From: Magnolia sinica
Lineage: Eukaryota > Streptophyta > Magnoliopsida > Magnoliales > Magnoliaceae
Reading direction: 5' to 3'
Length of the DNA: 64,000 bases
NCBI RefSeq assembly: GCF_029962835.1
Contig: NC_080575.1
Span: forward strand, 63,219,493-63,283,492
The notes under the pieces were generated by a model, which saw only the letters and a list, made by a program, of their open reading frames with translations, was not told where the DNA came from and did not search any database. Numbering within the stretch: the first letter of the stretch is position 1; each line of letters opens with the position of its first letter. The position numbers and the translations under genes are program-made. Positions 1 to 10,297 of the stretch are shown in pieces.

Positions 1-1664
1 TGCATAGAGTTTGATAGCTGCAAGTACATTACTATTTATTGGGGGTCTCAAACACTGCAGACATTCAACCATAAGTGAAGTGATCAATCACAAATATAAA
101 CTAATCCAGAAACAGAAAATTAGAGGCATGTTTTGAAAAAATTGGTAACATGTTCATAAGCTATGGACCCCTGGGTGATGATGTCATAAGTGGGGCCCAT
201 GCATGGAAGAGCCAATTGAAGCTAATTTGGGTTTGGTGAGGTCTAGTGGGTTTTCTGATTTCAATGTGGAGGTGTCCTTGGGATTCTAGGAATAAGGGAA
301 ATCAGAGTTCAACAAAGAGCAACATTTGACCCATAGATGAATCCATGGATGAGACCCGCAGGCCCTACACCTATGGAAGAACCCATTGGGGTATAATGAG
401 TTTCCGAATTCAATCTGGATGGGGAATGATTTCTAACTTAGTGTAATCAGAGTTCCTTAATTAACTGATTTCTTTGTTTAAAAGGTGGGTGTAGAGTCAG
501 TTTCTAGGAAGCTCTACAAGAGTCTTTGCTTAGAGGAGTCAAATTTTGGAAGTTCTCATGCAAGTGGTGATTGAAAAGTAAAAGGTGCGGGTAGGTGACT
601 GGTTCTTCTTCAGGTGAGGGGTGTTTATTCCGAGTCTTCAGAGAGCCAAGGTGTTTTGGCCTTTCTGGATGGGCATCCCATATATATGCATTCCTTTCAT
701 CTTTATAATGATTATTGAATTTTGAATCTTTTTAACTACATAAAAAGTGAGCTTCCGTATGCTCTCTTGAATATTCTTTCAACTGCATAACATTATGTTA
801 CCTATTTATCAGCATCCTATTATTTCACCTGCTTGGATGATAAAAACAAAAATAAAATGAGATTACAATAATTGGTGGTGACCAAAGTATCAGGGAAGTT
901 TTGCTCTTTTAATAGATCTGCATAAATCTATATAGATACAGCTTTGCTTGAACTGCTATCAGGAGGATTTGTTCTCCATGCATGTCCACCCCCCCCCCCC
1001 CTTTAAAAAAAAAACAAATTTGTTGTTGTCGGCTTCGGTTTTAGACATTTTCTTACATTAGCTCATGTCAAACCATTGTTCAAGAACTTGGATGGGATTT
1101 GGAAATTGGTATTTTGATTTTAGAGTTCTGTTTGTCTCAAAGATTCCCTCCCCCCCCTTTTAAATAAAAAATTGTTGTTGTCGCCTTTGGTTTTAGACAT
1201 TTTCTTACATTAGCTCATGTCAAACCATTGTTCAAGAACTTGGATGGGATTTGGAAATTGGTATTTTGATTTTAGAGTTCTGTTTGTCTCAAAGATTAAG
1301 CCATGGATGAGTGTGAACTACTCGAGCATGATCATTCCTGTGTGTGGGTGTTTCATGCTTAGCCGTTTGTGTGGCAAATGTCCGTCCATGACCCTACTTT
1401 GTTGCTTGCACATTGGGGCATGCATGTTATCATTGGACGGGACCATGTTGGCATGTGAGTGGTGCTGACATGAGCCACTGGTAATGCTGGTTCTATGAAC
1501 CTGAGTAAAGAGGAAAGTTGATGTCCCGTCGGCAACCAATTGTAAGACTTTTGCCCATTCACAATTAAAAGTGTTAGGCCCAAACACTCTGGGAGAGACG
1601 CTAAGGTGATGGTGGTGATGGTGACCAATCAAAAAATAAAAAAAGACAAAATCATCTGTGTAAC
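1..1664 (-). other. Downstream intron of argininosuccinate synthase, open at the left edge
   Basis: This stretch follows the splice donor of the exon at 1665-1847 when read on the minus strand. I looked for the next conserved exon of the family (the block with the HGCTGKGND-type motif) and did not find it, so the intron probably runs past the left edge. The stretch is AT-rich, contains a tandem duplication at 985-1297, and has no convincing gene. The short open frames at 1217-1632 are shadows of non-coding sequence. Confidence 0.6.
985..1297. repeat. Two-copy tandem duplication of about 155 bp with poly-C/poly-A lead
   Basis: Unit 1 (about 985-1145) and unit 2 (about 1146-1297) share a run of C, then an A-rich run, then about 125 bp of nearly identical sequence from TTGTTGTTGTCG to CTCAAAGATT. 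They differ mainly in the lengths of the homopolymers and at two bases near CGGCTTCGG versus CGCCTTTGG. This is a simple local duplication with no visible coding role. Confidence 0.9.
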
Positions 1665-1847
1665 CTTAGCAATAACAGGACGAGCCATTGAAGTCCCGAG
1701 CAAATACTTCCTCTCATAGATGGCACCAGCTCGCAAACAAGGAAATATGTAATCTCTCACAAATTCCTCCTTCAAATCCTTTACGACCAATTGACTTGCC
1801 CCACTAGCTTTGGCCTTTGTTTCCAAGCCATCCATTTCTTTAATACC
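1665..1847 (-). CDS. ASS: Argininosuccinate synthase, internal exon
   Basis: This 183-bp exon encodes 61 residues from [18 protein letters not shown] through REEF-like [18 protein letters not shown] to [14 protein letters not shown]. The family joins citrulline and aspartate, using ATP, in arginine synthesis; the plant enzyme is plastid-targeted. The segment belongs to the N-terminal nucleotide-binding domain, and the GTSMARP stretch is strongly conserved across bacteria, animals and plants. The reading frame is open, entered in phase 0 after an AAG acceptor (1848-1850) and left in phase 0 before a GT donor (1663-1664). It continues exactly from the VGQ that ends the exon at 3794-3842. Identification rests on recognising the conserved sequence. 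Whether the gene is whole cannot be judged here, because neither the first exon nor the later ones are visible. Confidence 0.9.
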
Positions 1848-2173
1848 CTTCAAAGATCAATTGTCAGGTAATTAATACAGACATAGACTGAAGGTCAAAC
1901 ATGAAGAAAAATGATGATTATGACAACCAGAAAAAAGGAAAGTTAAAATAAATTGTCAACTTCGGACATAACAGGGATCAATATTGATTGGTATTAAGCA
2001 ATGTGAAGTAAGTGATGGAAGTGGAGCATAAAAGAAAGAATGTGAAAGTACTAGCTCATATGTTTTCAAGATTAGAATGGAGACTCACAATAGAAAAAGA
2101 CAAAAATTTAATACAACACCTAATTTGATAATAAAAAACAAAAATAAAATAAAATAAGAAAAGCATGTGGAAG

Positions 2174-3053
2174 TAGTGTTGTCAAAATTCTACGATTTAC
2201 GATTTACAATTTACAATATACGATTTTAGTCAAATCTTAAGCAAAACGATTTGAATCCCAACCTTGAATCCCTTTTTTATATGAATCCTACAATTCTGTG
2301 ATTTGAATCCCACGACTTACGATTCAATTCCTGATTTACGATTCAAATCCTGATTTACGATGCAAATTATACTTGTTCTTTCTATATTAAGCTTCACTTG
2401 ACTTTCATTTTATGTTTTTAAATTGGGTGGGGGTTTAAGAATCGTTTAGAAAAGGTAAATTATTTTTATTTTATTTTTATAAGAGATTAAATGATATATA
2501 TATTCTCTTCAACGATAAATCATGTAGTTTTTTTTTTTTTTGGTGATTTCTTACTTCGTAACTAATTGCAACACCAAATTGATGTATGACTTGGCTGTAA
2601 TGTTTTTAAGGATGGTTACGATCATGATGACTAATATGTATTATGGAATGATGTTTAGAAATCAAAATATCTTTTTTCGTCGGTCTGCAGTATTGAAAGC
2701 CGCTTTTCCACCTTGATTCTACATTCAAGAAAGGTAAAAAGAACATAAATTATTAAAGGACCCTCGCATGTTTTTTAACAAAAAATAAAGGAATAAGAAT
2801 CCTTTAACACTATCATGGTATTACTTGGTGCACATTGATGGCAAAAGGACGATAGATGAGTTTAAAGTTTAAAAAAATAAAAATAAATAAAAAAAATAAA
2901 AAATAAAAAATAAAAAAAATCTGATTTATTTATATTTTTTCAAAATTTTAAGAAAATTGTAAAAAAATCTTATGATTTACGATACAATTTGCGATCCAAT
3001 ATGATTCAACCCCTACTACGATTTACGATATGATAATGATTTTGACAACATTG
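2174..3053. mobile_element. Non-autonomous hAT element inside the gene intron
   Basis: The left end reads TAGTGTTGTCAAAATTC and the reverse complement of the right end reads CAATGTTGTCAAAATC, an inverted repeat of the hAT type. Flanks are TGTGGAAG (2166-2173) and TGTTCAAG (3054-3061), matching 6 of 8 as expected for an aged 8-bp target duplication. Just inside both ends lie clusters of the motif GATTTACGA and its variants (about 2190-2360 on the left and 2965-3030 on the right), typical of hAT subterminal repeats. The 880-bp body is A+T-rich and has no open frame. It probably depended on a transposase from another locus. Confidence 0.75.
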
Positions 3054-3626
3054 TGTTCAAGAAATAAATTCTGATTAATTTGCCACTAGAGAATAATCAT
3101 GTAAAATTTGACTTCGTGCCTCTTATTTGTGTGTACTATGTGTGCATTAATCAGCTTGCCAACCACTTGAAACTAAAATTTTGCTTAGTTACTTTCACAT
3201 AAAACAATATTGCATATCTAATCACCATCATCATCCAAACTATCCCAATTAATTGATGTAGGGTACATGAATCCTTTACTGCCATTCCAGTCTAGTTCTC
3301 ATATTCTTCGGATTCAAGTTGGAAGTTAGCGCATAACTTTGATGTCGGCTGCCAACCTGATGCAACCCTTCTTTATTTGGGCTGGAGCCTGGCAATGAGC
3401 ACAAAAAAAACCCCACCTGCGCAATGTAAGAGACTACTACATAGTTTGATTACAACCAAGCACTATCTAATAGTCGATTGCATTAGGTTGATTACAATCA
3501 ACAAGTTGATTACATTGCGCATCTAATATGGAAAATTTAAATAAATCAAACAGTCCATGGGTACTATCTCCTTCAATGATTCAAAACCTCTACCCCCTCT
3601 GGAGTACTACTTTCATCAACTTAGAT

Positions 3627-3775
3627 TCAAGCATTAAACCCTAGTTTGAAGTACAAAACATGGACATTGGTTTGAGCATAAAGCCTGTTTTTAGGTACAA
3701 AATGTGGACATTGATTTGAGCATAGAGCCCTATCTGGAAGTACAAAACATGCAATATTGATTCAAGCATTAAGCA
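3627..3775. repeat. Minisatellite of about 45 bp, three copies
   Basis: Three adjacent units of about 44-46 bp share TTGAGCATAAAGCC, then AAGTACAAAACATGGACATT, with scattered changes. A fourth partial unit ends near 3775. The array lies in the intron just inside the splice donor of the exon at 3794-3842. Confidence 0.7.
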
Positions 3776-3793
3776 ATACATTCGTTGACATAC

Positions 3794-3842
3794 TTGACCA
3801 ACATCAGCAGTGAAGCAAACAACATCACATCCATAATTTTCC
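3794..3842 (-). CDS. ASS: Argininosuccinate synthase, short upstream exon
   Basis: This 49-bp exon encodes (R/K)-ENYGCDVVCFTADVGQ, the conserved strand following the SGGLDTS P-loop region in this family. It opens after a TTTCAG acceptor (from 3843) with one base completing a split codon, and closes with CAA before GTATGT. It joins in frame to the exon at 1665-1847. The exon carrying the P-loop should lie at higher coordinates, but I could not find it anywhere up to 64000. Either the next intron is very long and filled with the elements described below, or the gene has been cut here by insertion and is now a fragment. The conservation of sequence and splice sites argues that decay, if any, is recent. 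Confidence 0.88.
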
Positions 3843-4282
3843 CTGAAACATGCAAAAAGTAGAATATAATCAAATGAAGTACATGAGTATATCAATCAAA
3901 AGAAGCACATGGCGTAAAATATACATCAATCAAAAGAAGCACGAGTCGCATTGGATGAAGCAAGCATATAATCACGTTAGCGCATCCAATTGGATTGAGC
4001 TCACAACATCAATAAACTTTTCTTTTTCTTTTTCTTTTTCTTTCTGTCTTTTCTTTTTTTCTTTTTTTTTTCTTTTTCTCTTTTTTTTTTTTTTTCTTTT
4101 TGAAGATAAAGGACAAGTTATAATTCCAAGATGCAATTCCAACCAAAGTCTAGAAACTGCTCCATGGTACAAAAAAGTAGGGCCAAGCGAATACATAATG
4201 TTTATGCAAGAATCAATTTCCAAATGACATAAAAGAGGATAAAATTATTGCCAACATCATAAATGCACACCAATTGAATGGT
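3843..4282. other. Non-coding gap with a pyrimidine tract
   Basis: Upstream (minus-strand sense) of the short exon lies AT-rich sequence containing an 18-bp phrase ATCAATCAAAAGAAGCAC repeated at about 3891 and 3926. A long T/C tract occupies about 4019-4101. The apparent open frames across the tract are low-complexity Phe/Ser or Lys/Glu artefacts. No gene is seen. Confidence 0.6.
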
Positions 4283-4378
4283 TTTTTTAAGAAAGGCAAC
4301 AACATTTTTTTGAGAAACTTGCAAAAAGAGAAAAGAATACAAACACAAGAAAAACAAGATGCACAGCCCAAAGGCACC

Positions 4379-4488
4379 TTAGAAAAGGTAGCCAGCCGAG
4401 GCAGCCTTGACATAAAACACCGAATCCTTCACGAGACCTTTGACTTTCCTAATAGCCTCAAGGATTCCTACGCATTCATTCCTAAAAG
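4379..4488 (-). pseudogene. LINE1 ORF2 C-terminal end
   Basis: This minus-strand frame encodes NECVGILEAIRKVKGLVK and stops shortly after KAASAGYLF. It corresponds to the tail of LINE2 after its RCFR motif (about 24412 onwards). It is separated from the rest of the LINE1 frame only by the hAT insertion. After the stop the sequence becomes a T- and A-rich 3' untranslated region. Confidence 0.75.
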
Positions 4489-4862
4489 CAATGTTCGAAA
4501 TATCGGTATCGCGCAATGTATTGCACCCTTTGAATACAGATACGCATCGGTTATCGCACGGGATATATCGTTTGTATTGCATAATTTATCACACTTTTTG
4601 AGAAACATGGGGAAACATTGGGAAAAAGGTTGAATTTTTCAATGAAACTTCAGGGATTGTTAAAAAGACTTTGCACACTTTTAAATCATAACATCTCAAA
4701 AAAAAAAAATAATAATAATAATAATAATAATAATAATTGCACACAATAGGTTTCCTTTGTATAGGGTCATAGCCATGCACCGTCTAAATGAACTAAGGCA
4801 AATATATTCAAATATAATGCATAACATTTATAAATGTATCAAAACATGTATGAAAACACAAC

Positions 4863-5056
4863 CAAGTGGACCCCACCACAAAAAAAAAAAAAAAAAAAAT
4901 AGTGGGGACAGTGACACCCACTATTGAAACCTTCCTAGGGCCCATCACGATGTTTATTTGAGATCTAACTTGTTCATAAGGTTACACAGACCTGGATGAG
5001 CTTTCAAAATGGATGGACAGTGTGGATGTAAGGCACATACCCTACAGTGGCCCCCA
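4863..5056. repeat. Long-inverted-repeat element, deleted copy
   Basis: This fragment has the internal phrases of the dispersed family (AAGTGGACCCCACCAC, CACCCACTATTGAAACC, AGACCTGGATGA) and then jumps to the right-hand phrase GGATGGACAGTGTGGAT. Its left arm is replaced by a junction with the truncated hAT sequence, and its middle has a deletion. It is a decayed relative of the fuller copies at 5110-5595 and 6045-6485. Confidence 0.65.
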
Positions 5057-5109
5057 TAGTTAGGGATCCACCGAGTGGGATGTGGGATGCGTACTGATGC
5101 TGCCAGGGG

Positions 5110-5595
5110 CTGCGTATTGACACTGCCATTAGTGAGGTGGCTACTGGATAATGCTTTGTGAGCCCCACCATGATATTTGTTTTATCCGCATGGTCCATCT
5201 ATTTTTTCAGGTCATTTTAGGGCATGTGGCCAAATTTGAAATAGGTCCAAATCTCAAGTGGACCACACCACAAGAAAACATGGTGATTAAACATTCACCA
5301 TTTAAAACTTCATAGGGCCCACTGTAATGTTTATTTTGCATCAAACTTGTTGATTAGATTGCACAAACCTAGATGAAGGGAAAACACAAATATCAGCTTC
5401 ATCCAAAACTTTTGTGGCCCTCATGAAGTTTTTAATGGTGAGCCTTCAATCACCAATGTTTCCCTTAATGTGGTACACATGAGATTTTGATATACCTTAG
5501 CCCTAAAATGATCTAAAAAATGGATGGATGGCGCGGATAAAACACATACATTATGGTGGGGCCCACAAGGCACCGGCCAGTAGCTACTGGTACAG
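5110..5595. repeat. Long-inverted-repeat (foldback/MITE-like) element, near full length
   Basis: The left arm reads GAGCCCCACCATGAT, then TTATCCGCATGGTCCATC, CATTTTAGGGCATG and CAAGTGGACCACACCAC. The right arm is the imperfect reverse complement (GTGGTACACATGAGATTT, CCCTAAAATGATCT, GGATGGATGGCGCGGAT, GGTGGGGCCC). The arms are about 150-200 bp each around a middle with CACAAATATCAGCTTCATCC. The inverted repeat extends outward through GCTACTGG on both sides. No coding capacity is seen. The same family recurs many times in this window in both orientations. I do not recognise its published name. Confidence 0.8.
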
Positions 5596-5639
5596 ACAGC
5601 GTTAGTAGGCAATCCACGTCCCACCGAGTGGATCCCAAA

Positions 5640-6002
5640 ATGGACTCGATTTCCTGTGAACGCCTTTCGTAGGAAGTTCCAGCACTGAGATGCTAGGTGG
5701 GGCCCACCATGATGTTTCTAAAAAAATCCACGTCGTCCATCCGTTTTTCCGTATCATTTTAGGACAAGAGACCAAAAATAAGGTGGATACAAAACTCAAG
5801 TGGGCTGCACGAGAGGAAAGAGTGGAGATCAAGTGGGTCGTCTTGAGTTTTAGATCCACCTGATTTTTGGTCTCATATCCTAAAATGATCTGGACAAATG
5901 GATGAATAGTGTGGATTTTTCATAAACATCATGGTGGGCCCCACCTAGTATCACAGCATAAGAACTTCCTGCGAAAGGCGTTAGCAAGAAATCCGCATCC
6001 CA
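5640..6002. repeat. Long-inverted-repeat element, short subfamily
   Basis: This copy starts with TTTCCTGTGAACGCCTTTCG, has AGGTGGGGCCCACCATGATG, and ends with the mirror CATCATGGTGGGCCCCACCT followed by GAACTTCCTGCGAAAGGCG. The arms are at least 100 bp each and the centre is very short (about 5815-5835), so a single strand could fold almost end to end. The outer TTCCTG...AAAGGC extension defines a subfamily shared with 50820-51350. Confidence 0.8.
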
Positions 6003-6044
6003 CCATTTTCGCGCCCGACCCTGCTACGGAACCAAAGATGTGAG

Positions 6045-6485
6045 CGGGACCTTGACTGTGGCCCTCGCCATTATGTATGTGTTGTATCCACACCATCCAT
6101 CCATTTGGAGAGATCATTTTAGGGCCTAAGCCAAAGAATTAGGCCGATCCAAAGCTCAAGTGGACCCTACCACAGATAACAATGGGGCAATGACACCCGC
6201 CATTGAAACTTGAAACCACTTCTATGGGGTCCACCATGATGTTCATTTGAGATCCAACCTGTTAATAAGTTCATACAAATATGGGCCAAGGTTAAACACA
6301 AATATCAGCTTGATCGAAAACTTCGGTGGCCCTCACAAAGTTTTTGAAGGTAGGAGTTGGGGTCCACTTGAGCTTTGGATTTGACCCATTATTTGTCTTA
6401 TGAGCTAAAATAATCTCTCCAACTTGATGGACAGAATGGATATGCAATACATACATCTATGTGAGCCCCACCATAAAGGTCACAC
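6045..6485. repeat. Long-inverted-repeat element, near full length
   Basis: The left arm holds TATGTATGTGTTGTATCC, CCATCCATTTGGAGAGATCA and CAAGTGGACCCTACCAC. The middle holds CACAAATATCAGCTTGATCG. The right arm holds TCCACTTGAGCTTTGGAT and ACATACATCTATGTGAGCCC. Overall layout matches the copy at 5110-5595. Confidence 0.78.
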
Positions 6486-6559
6486 CGTCTTTAGTACAGC
6501 CAAGTTGCACCGAATCCACTTTCCCTTAAGGGGCGTGGATTAGGTGTTACATGGGTAAC

Positions 6560-7730
6560 TGTTTAGCGGGTGTTATCCTTACTATAGGGCCCACCTTTGA
6601 TGATATGTTGTAATCCACTCTATCCATTCGTTTTTCCATATCATTTTAGGATGTTGTCCCAAACATTAAGTACATCCAAATCTCAAGTGGACCACACCAC
6701 ATGAAACAATGATGATTGAACGTTCACCATTAAAAACATATCAACGCCTACTCTAAGTAGATCCATAATGTTTATTTTTCATCCAACCAGTTGATAAGGT
6801 CAATCAGAACTGGATGAAGGGAATATACAAAGATTAGATTAAACCAAAACTTTCGTGGCCTATAAAATGCTTTTAATGGTCATTCACCACTTTTTCTGGT
6901 GTGGTCCACCCAATATTCAAAATATCAGTATCACGTTACGTATCGCATTCTTGGGATACGGATACATATCAGTCATCACATGGTATATATCGGTTGTATC
7001 GTGTAATGTTTTGTTGTTGTTGGAAACATGGGGAAATTGGTTGAATTTTTCAGTGAAACTTTGGTGATTGTTAAAAAAGACATCAATACACACTTATAAA
7101 TCAAAACATTTAAAAAAAAAAAAAAAACAAGTACACATAATAGGTTTTCTTTGTATGGGGTCCTAATCTATGCATTGTCTAACAGAATTGATACAAGTAT
7201 ATTCAATGTCTATTCATATAATTTATGAATGTAATAAGACGTGCAGAAACACAAGCAATATATTCAAAAGCAAAAGAAGAATCACTAGATTAGGTTACAT
7301 GTTTGATTTGATGTTTGGACACAAATTACAAATGATTTGCGAGAAATTGGGATAATTTGATTTTTTTCAATTTTCCACAACTCGGCCCATCTCCTCCAAA
7401 TCTCAAAATCAAAGCTCCCAATCCATGATTTTTAATTATGGATTTATAATAATTTGACACTCATTTAACATGATTTACAAAAAATAAAATGATCGAAATT
7501 CGAAAATGCTCACCAGATTGAACATGTGGGATATATCACACTACTTGTGCGTTTCGTATCACACTGGTGGGATATAAGATATATTATCATCGATATTTAA
7601 AACATTGGGTCCACCTGAGATCTGGATCTGCTTAAGTTTTGGCATTACGTCCTTAAATGATATGAAAAAACGAATGGACGGCCTGCATAAAACATATACA
7701 TCAAGGTGAACCCCACAGAGCCCGTGACAG
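6560..7730. repeat. Long-inverted-repeat element split by a smaller hAT
   Basis: The left arm and middle run from about 6590 (GGGCCCACCTTTGATGAT) to 6910. The right arm resumes at 7616 and ends near 7715 (CATCAAGGTGAACCCCAC). Between them sits the hAT at 6911-7607, flanked by perfect GGTCCACC duplications taken from this element's own sequence. This orders the events: this element was in place before that hAT arrived. Confidence 0.78.
6911..7607. mobile_element. Non-autonomous hAT element, 697 bp, perfect target duplication
   Basis: The left end reads CAATATTCAAAATATCAG and the reverse complement of the right end reads CAATGTTTTAAATATCGA. The 8-bp flanks GGTCCACC at 6903-6910 and 7608-7615 are identical. 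The first 400 bp resembles the left part of the element at 4489 (GAAACATGGGGAAA, AATAGGTTTTCTTTGTATGG), so the two belong to one family. There is no transposase. It probably moved with enzyme supplied elsewhere. Confidence 0.9.
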
Positions 7731-8356
7731 ATCGTCTGCCTATACGTCACGTCTGTCTCTGCCGCATTCATAAAAAAAGGGCTTCCAAAGCCATTTTCGC
7801 AACAGAGATAGGGTTCCGGAATGACCAAAACTCTAAAATCCTAAAATTTCTCCAAAAAATCCCCCAAATCCCCTCGGTTTTTGGCAAACCGCTAGCTCTT
7901 GATCGAGTGGCCCACCAAATTCAGCTTCCGATCACGCAATCTTCTTCCACAGGTACCGAAATCCCCTCCTACATGGATTGAAAGATTTTCCCTCTTTTTT
8001 TTTAATTTTCCAGTAAATTTGCAGATACAACATGATAGTATCACTAATATTGGCGATTTCGCAAAAAATTCATGCAATATATCGCACGATAAAAAGAATT
8101 CTTGTTTAAAAATTTTTTTAAAAAAATAAAAAATTGAGGGGTCTTGGATGTGTTTCATCTCGCTGGCCAACAATAAAGATAATATCGGCCGATATATCAA
8201 CCAATAGTATCGATATTAGGAACACTGCCTAAAACATCGCCCATTCCTAATCCACCAAATGACCCAAAACATAGCCATGATAATCAACCTCCAAAAAGCT
8301 TTTCCACTCTTCCCCAACCCTCCCCCATGCCAAGCCCAAAGAAGGTTCTCCACTTT

Positions 8357-8985
8357 CTATAGCATCACCCAACGAATTTGAAGGAGGCCCAAAATATGAT
8401 CCCACATTTGAGTAGTGAAAGGGTGAATGAAAATGTGATCAATCGATTCTTCATTTCCCATACACATCAAACAAATGTTGGGAAGGGTTACGGATCTTCT
8501 CTGAAGGTTATTGGTCGTAAGAATTTTCTTCTGACCCACAAGCCAAACAAAAGCTGCTATGCAGGGAGGAGCTCCATAAAACCAATAGTGGAAAGGGTGC
8601 ATCGGCCTGGCCGAGTCAAGAATTCCGCAATCAAACTGAAAAATGATTTGACAAAAAACTTGCCAGATCAGTGTCTCAACCATATCATCAAATCACAATC
8701 CTGAGCAACCGACAAAACCTTCCCAAGCAACTGAAGCAGTCTCACGAACTTGAGAATCTCATCCTCCGTCTTATTCCTCCAATACGAAGGAAACCAAGAT
8801 CCTCCATTGAAAGAGAAGCAATCTACTACTAGAACAAAGCGATCTGGAGCCAACGCGACCAAACTTGGGAAGATCTCTTGCAGCGCTCTGTCCCCACGCC
8901 AAACATCTACCCAGAAGCAAATGCAACACCCATTACCAAGAGTGAAGGAGATTCCCCTCCGGATCAAGTGTTTTATCGACACCAC
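8357..8985 (-). pseudogene. LINE1 ORF2: C-terminal region with zf-RVT domain
   Basis: Two minus-strand frames cover this region. The upstream frame (8985-8668) has the post-RT block LGNGCCICFWVDVWRGDRAL, typical of plant LINE ORF2. The downstream frame (8683-8357) has AFVWLVGQKKILTTNNLQRR followed by CLMCMGNEESIDHIFIHP, the C-x2-C...H-x4-H zinc-binding reverse-transcriptase-associated (zf-RVT) domain. LINE2 has the matching WLAAKKKILTVDNLKKRG and CLCCMKNEESVDHLLIHCP at about 24090-24220. The protein is broken between frames and by the hAT at 8227, so it is not functional. Confidence 0.85.
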
Positions 8986-9150
8986 TACTTCCAGACCCCC
9001 GAAGCCCTATACAGAGACGAGCGTTTCACAAACTAACCGCACTCTTGGGTACCATATTTGGAAGCAACCACTTCCCTAGCCTCCCCTCTTCTACACTGAA
9101 TCTCCAAATCCACTTCTTGAGGACCACAAAATTCATATCACCTAAGAGCT

Positions 9151-10297
9151 TTAGCCAAGCTCCCTGTCCTTGATCATCCATCTAAGAAGATGAAATTCCT
9201 TCCTTCGCAAGCACCTTTCCACAAGAATTCTCTTCTTAACTTTTCCAACTAGTCCAACATCAATTTTGGGCACTTGAACATGGACATAAAATAGACCAGC
9301 ATATTGGAGAAAGCCACTTCGATGAGGGTTAATCTGGCTCCCAAAGATATGTAGCGGCATTTCCAAATAGTCGGTTTCCTTTCGATTCACTTAATAACTT
9401 TATCCCCGAGATGCCTGGCCGGTTTCCAAATGCATAGAGGCAACCCAAGGAACGTCAAAGAAATTGAAGCAGATTTACATCCAAAAATACCTACGAAATG
9501 GTTGAGCTCATCGCCCTGCACATGAACTCTTTAACATTTTGGATTTAGCCATGTTTATCTTCAGCCCCGAAACCGCTTCAAAGCACATTGTGATCTTTTA
9601 AAGATTGTTGATCGCTTCCATCTTCACCTCACAAAAAAGCAATGTATCATCCCCATACTGAAGATGGCTAATATAAGTCCTGTATCCAGCTATAGAGAAC
9701 CCACAAAAGAGTCTGTTCTCTTCCCCTTTTACTGAGCATCATATTAAGGCTTCTCCAACAATAATAAAAAGATTAGGGGGAGAGGGTTCCCCTATTTGAG
9801 ACCTTGCGATGCTTTGAAATATCCTTTAGGCAAACTGTTAACTACAACTAAAAACGACGATGATCGCACACAAGCTCTGATCCATGCCTCCATTTCAGCC
9901 AAAAGCCAACCGATGAAGCATGTAGTCTAAGAACTCCCAATAACATGGTCATACGCTTTCTCAATATCAAGCTTGCATAACAGCTGGCTTCTTTCCTCTC
10001 CATACATGGCGTCAATACATTCATGTGCCACAAGAGCAGTATCCAAAATCTGTCTTCCTGCAACAAACGCACCTTGATATACTGAAATAACCTTAGAGAG
10101 AACCTCCTAAATCCTTAACACAAGAATATTTCCCAGAATTTTGCAGGGGCCCCCAATAAAGCTAATACACTTGAAGTCCTTCAACTGCTCGGCCTCGTTC
10201 ACTTTTGGAATTAGGACTCTGACGATTTCTCTAAGCTCAGTATATAACTTTCCCTACTCATGAAACTCCACCAGAAAATCCATAACGTCTTTTCTAA
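9151..10297 (-). pseudogene. LINE1 ORF2: reverse transcriptase fragment
   Basis: Reading the minus strand from 10297 in shifting frames gives VRKDVMDFLVEFHE, then VLIPKVNEAEQLKDFKCIS, GAFVAGRQILDTALVAHECI, KLDIEKAYDHV, and CFEAVSGLKINMAKSK, followed by KCRYISLGARLTLIEVAF. These are the fingers/palm order of L1-clade reverse transcriptases. The segment for the catalytic F/YADD motif is degenerate (reading GDDTLLF-like). There are several stops and frameshifts. The upstream end is cut by hAT copy 1 at 10298, and the endonuclease is absent. Closest relative in the window is LINE2, but divergence is clear. Confidence 0.8.

Larger units (their letters stand above)
1848..3793 (-). other. Intron of argininosuccinate synthase (1,946 bp)
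   Basis: The intron has a GT donor at 3792-3793 (GTATGT) and an AG acceptor at 1848-1849, preceded by a pyrimidine-poor tract. It holds a non-autonomous hAT element at 2174-3053 and a short minisatellite at 3627-3775 next to the donor. The remainder is AT-rich with no other feature seen. Confidence 0.85.
4489..8227. mobile_element. hAT element inserted in LINE1, itself carrying nested elements
   Basis: The left terminus reads CAATGTTCGAAATATCGG and the reverse complement of the right terminus reads CAGTGTTCCTAATATCGA, a hAT-type inverted repeat. Flanking 8-mers are CCTAAAAG (4481-4488) and CCTAAAAC (8228-8235), a 7 of 8 target duplication. Excising the element restores the LINE1 reading frame, which independently supports the boundaries. 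Both ends carry TATCGG/CGATAT-type subterminal motifs. No transposase is present. Most of the 3.7 kb is secondary insertions at about 4863-7730. The segment 7730-8227 looks like the original 3' part and has no gene. Confidence 0.8.
4283..10297 (-). mobile_element. LINE1: L1-clade non-LTR retrotransposon, decayed and interrupted
   Basis: Read on the minus strand, the element enters in the reverse transcriptase (10297 downwards), passes the post-RT linker, the zf-RVT cysteine/histidine domain (about 8683-8357) and the C-terminus (4488-4379), and ends in A-rich sequence near 4283. The two halves are split by the hAT element at 4489-8227. Removing that element and one target copy joins RCFR to NECVGILEAI in one frame, the same arrangement as RCFRNIS in LINE2. 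The 5' part, with endonuclease and the first RT motifs, is missing at the border with hAT copy 1. Multiple frameshifts and stops make it inactive. Confidence 0.85.

Noticed and set aside
1318-1632. Minus-strand 104-residue frame starting with a His run
   Set aside because: No known domain. It lies in the intron-like region after the exon donor, and the His run comes from a GGTGAT repeat.
3850-4227. Phe/Ser-rich 125-residue frame and its Lys-rich shadow
   Set aside because: They cross a T/C tract and have low complexity.
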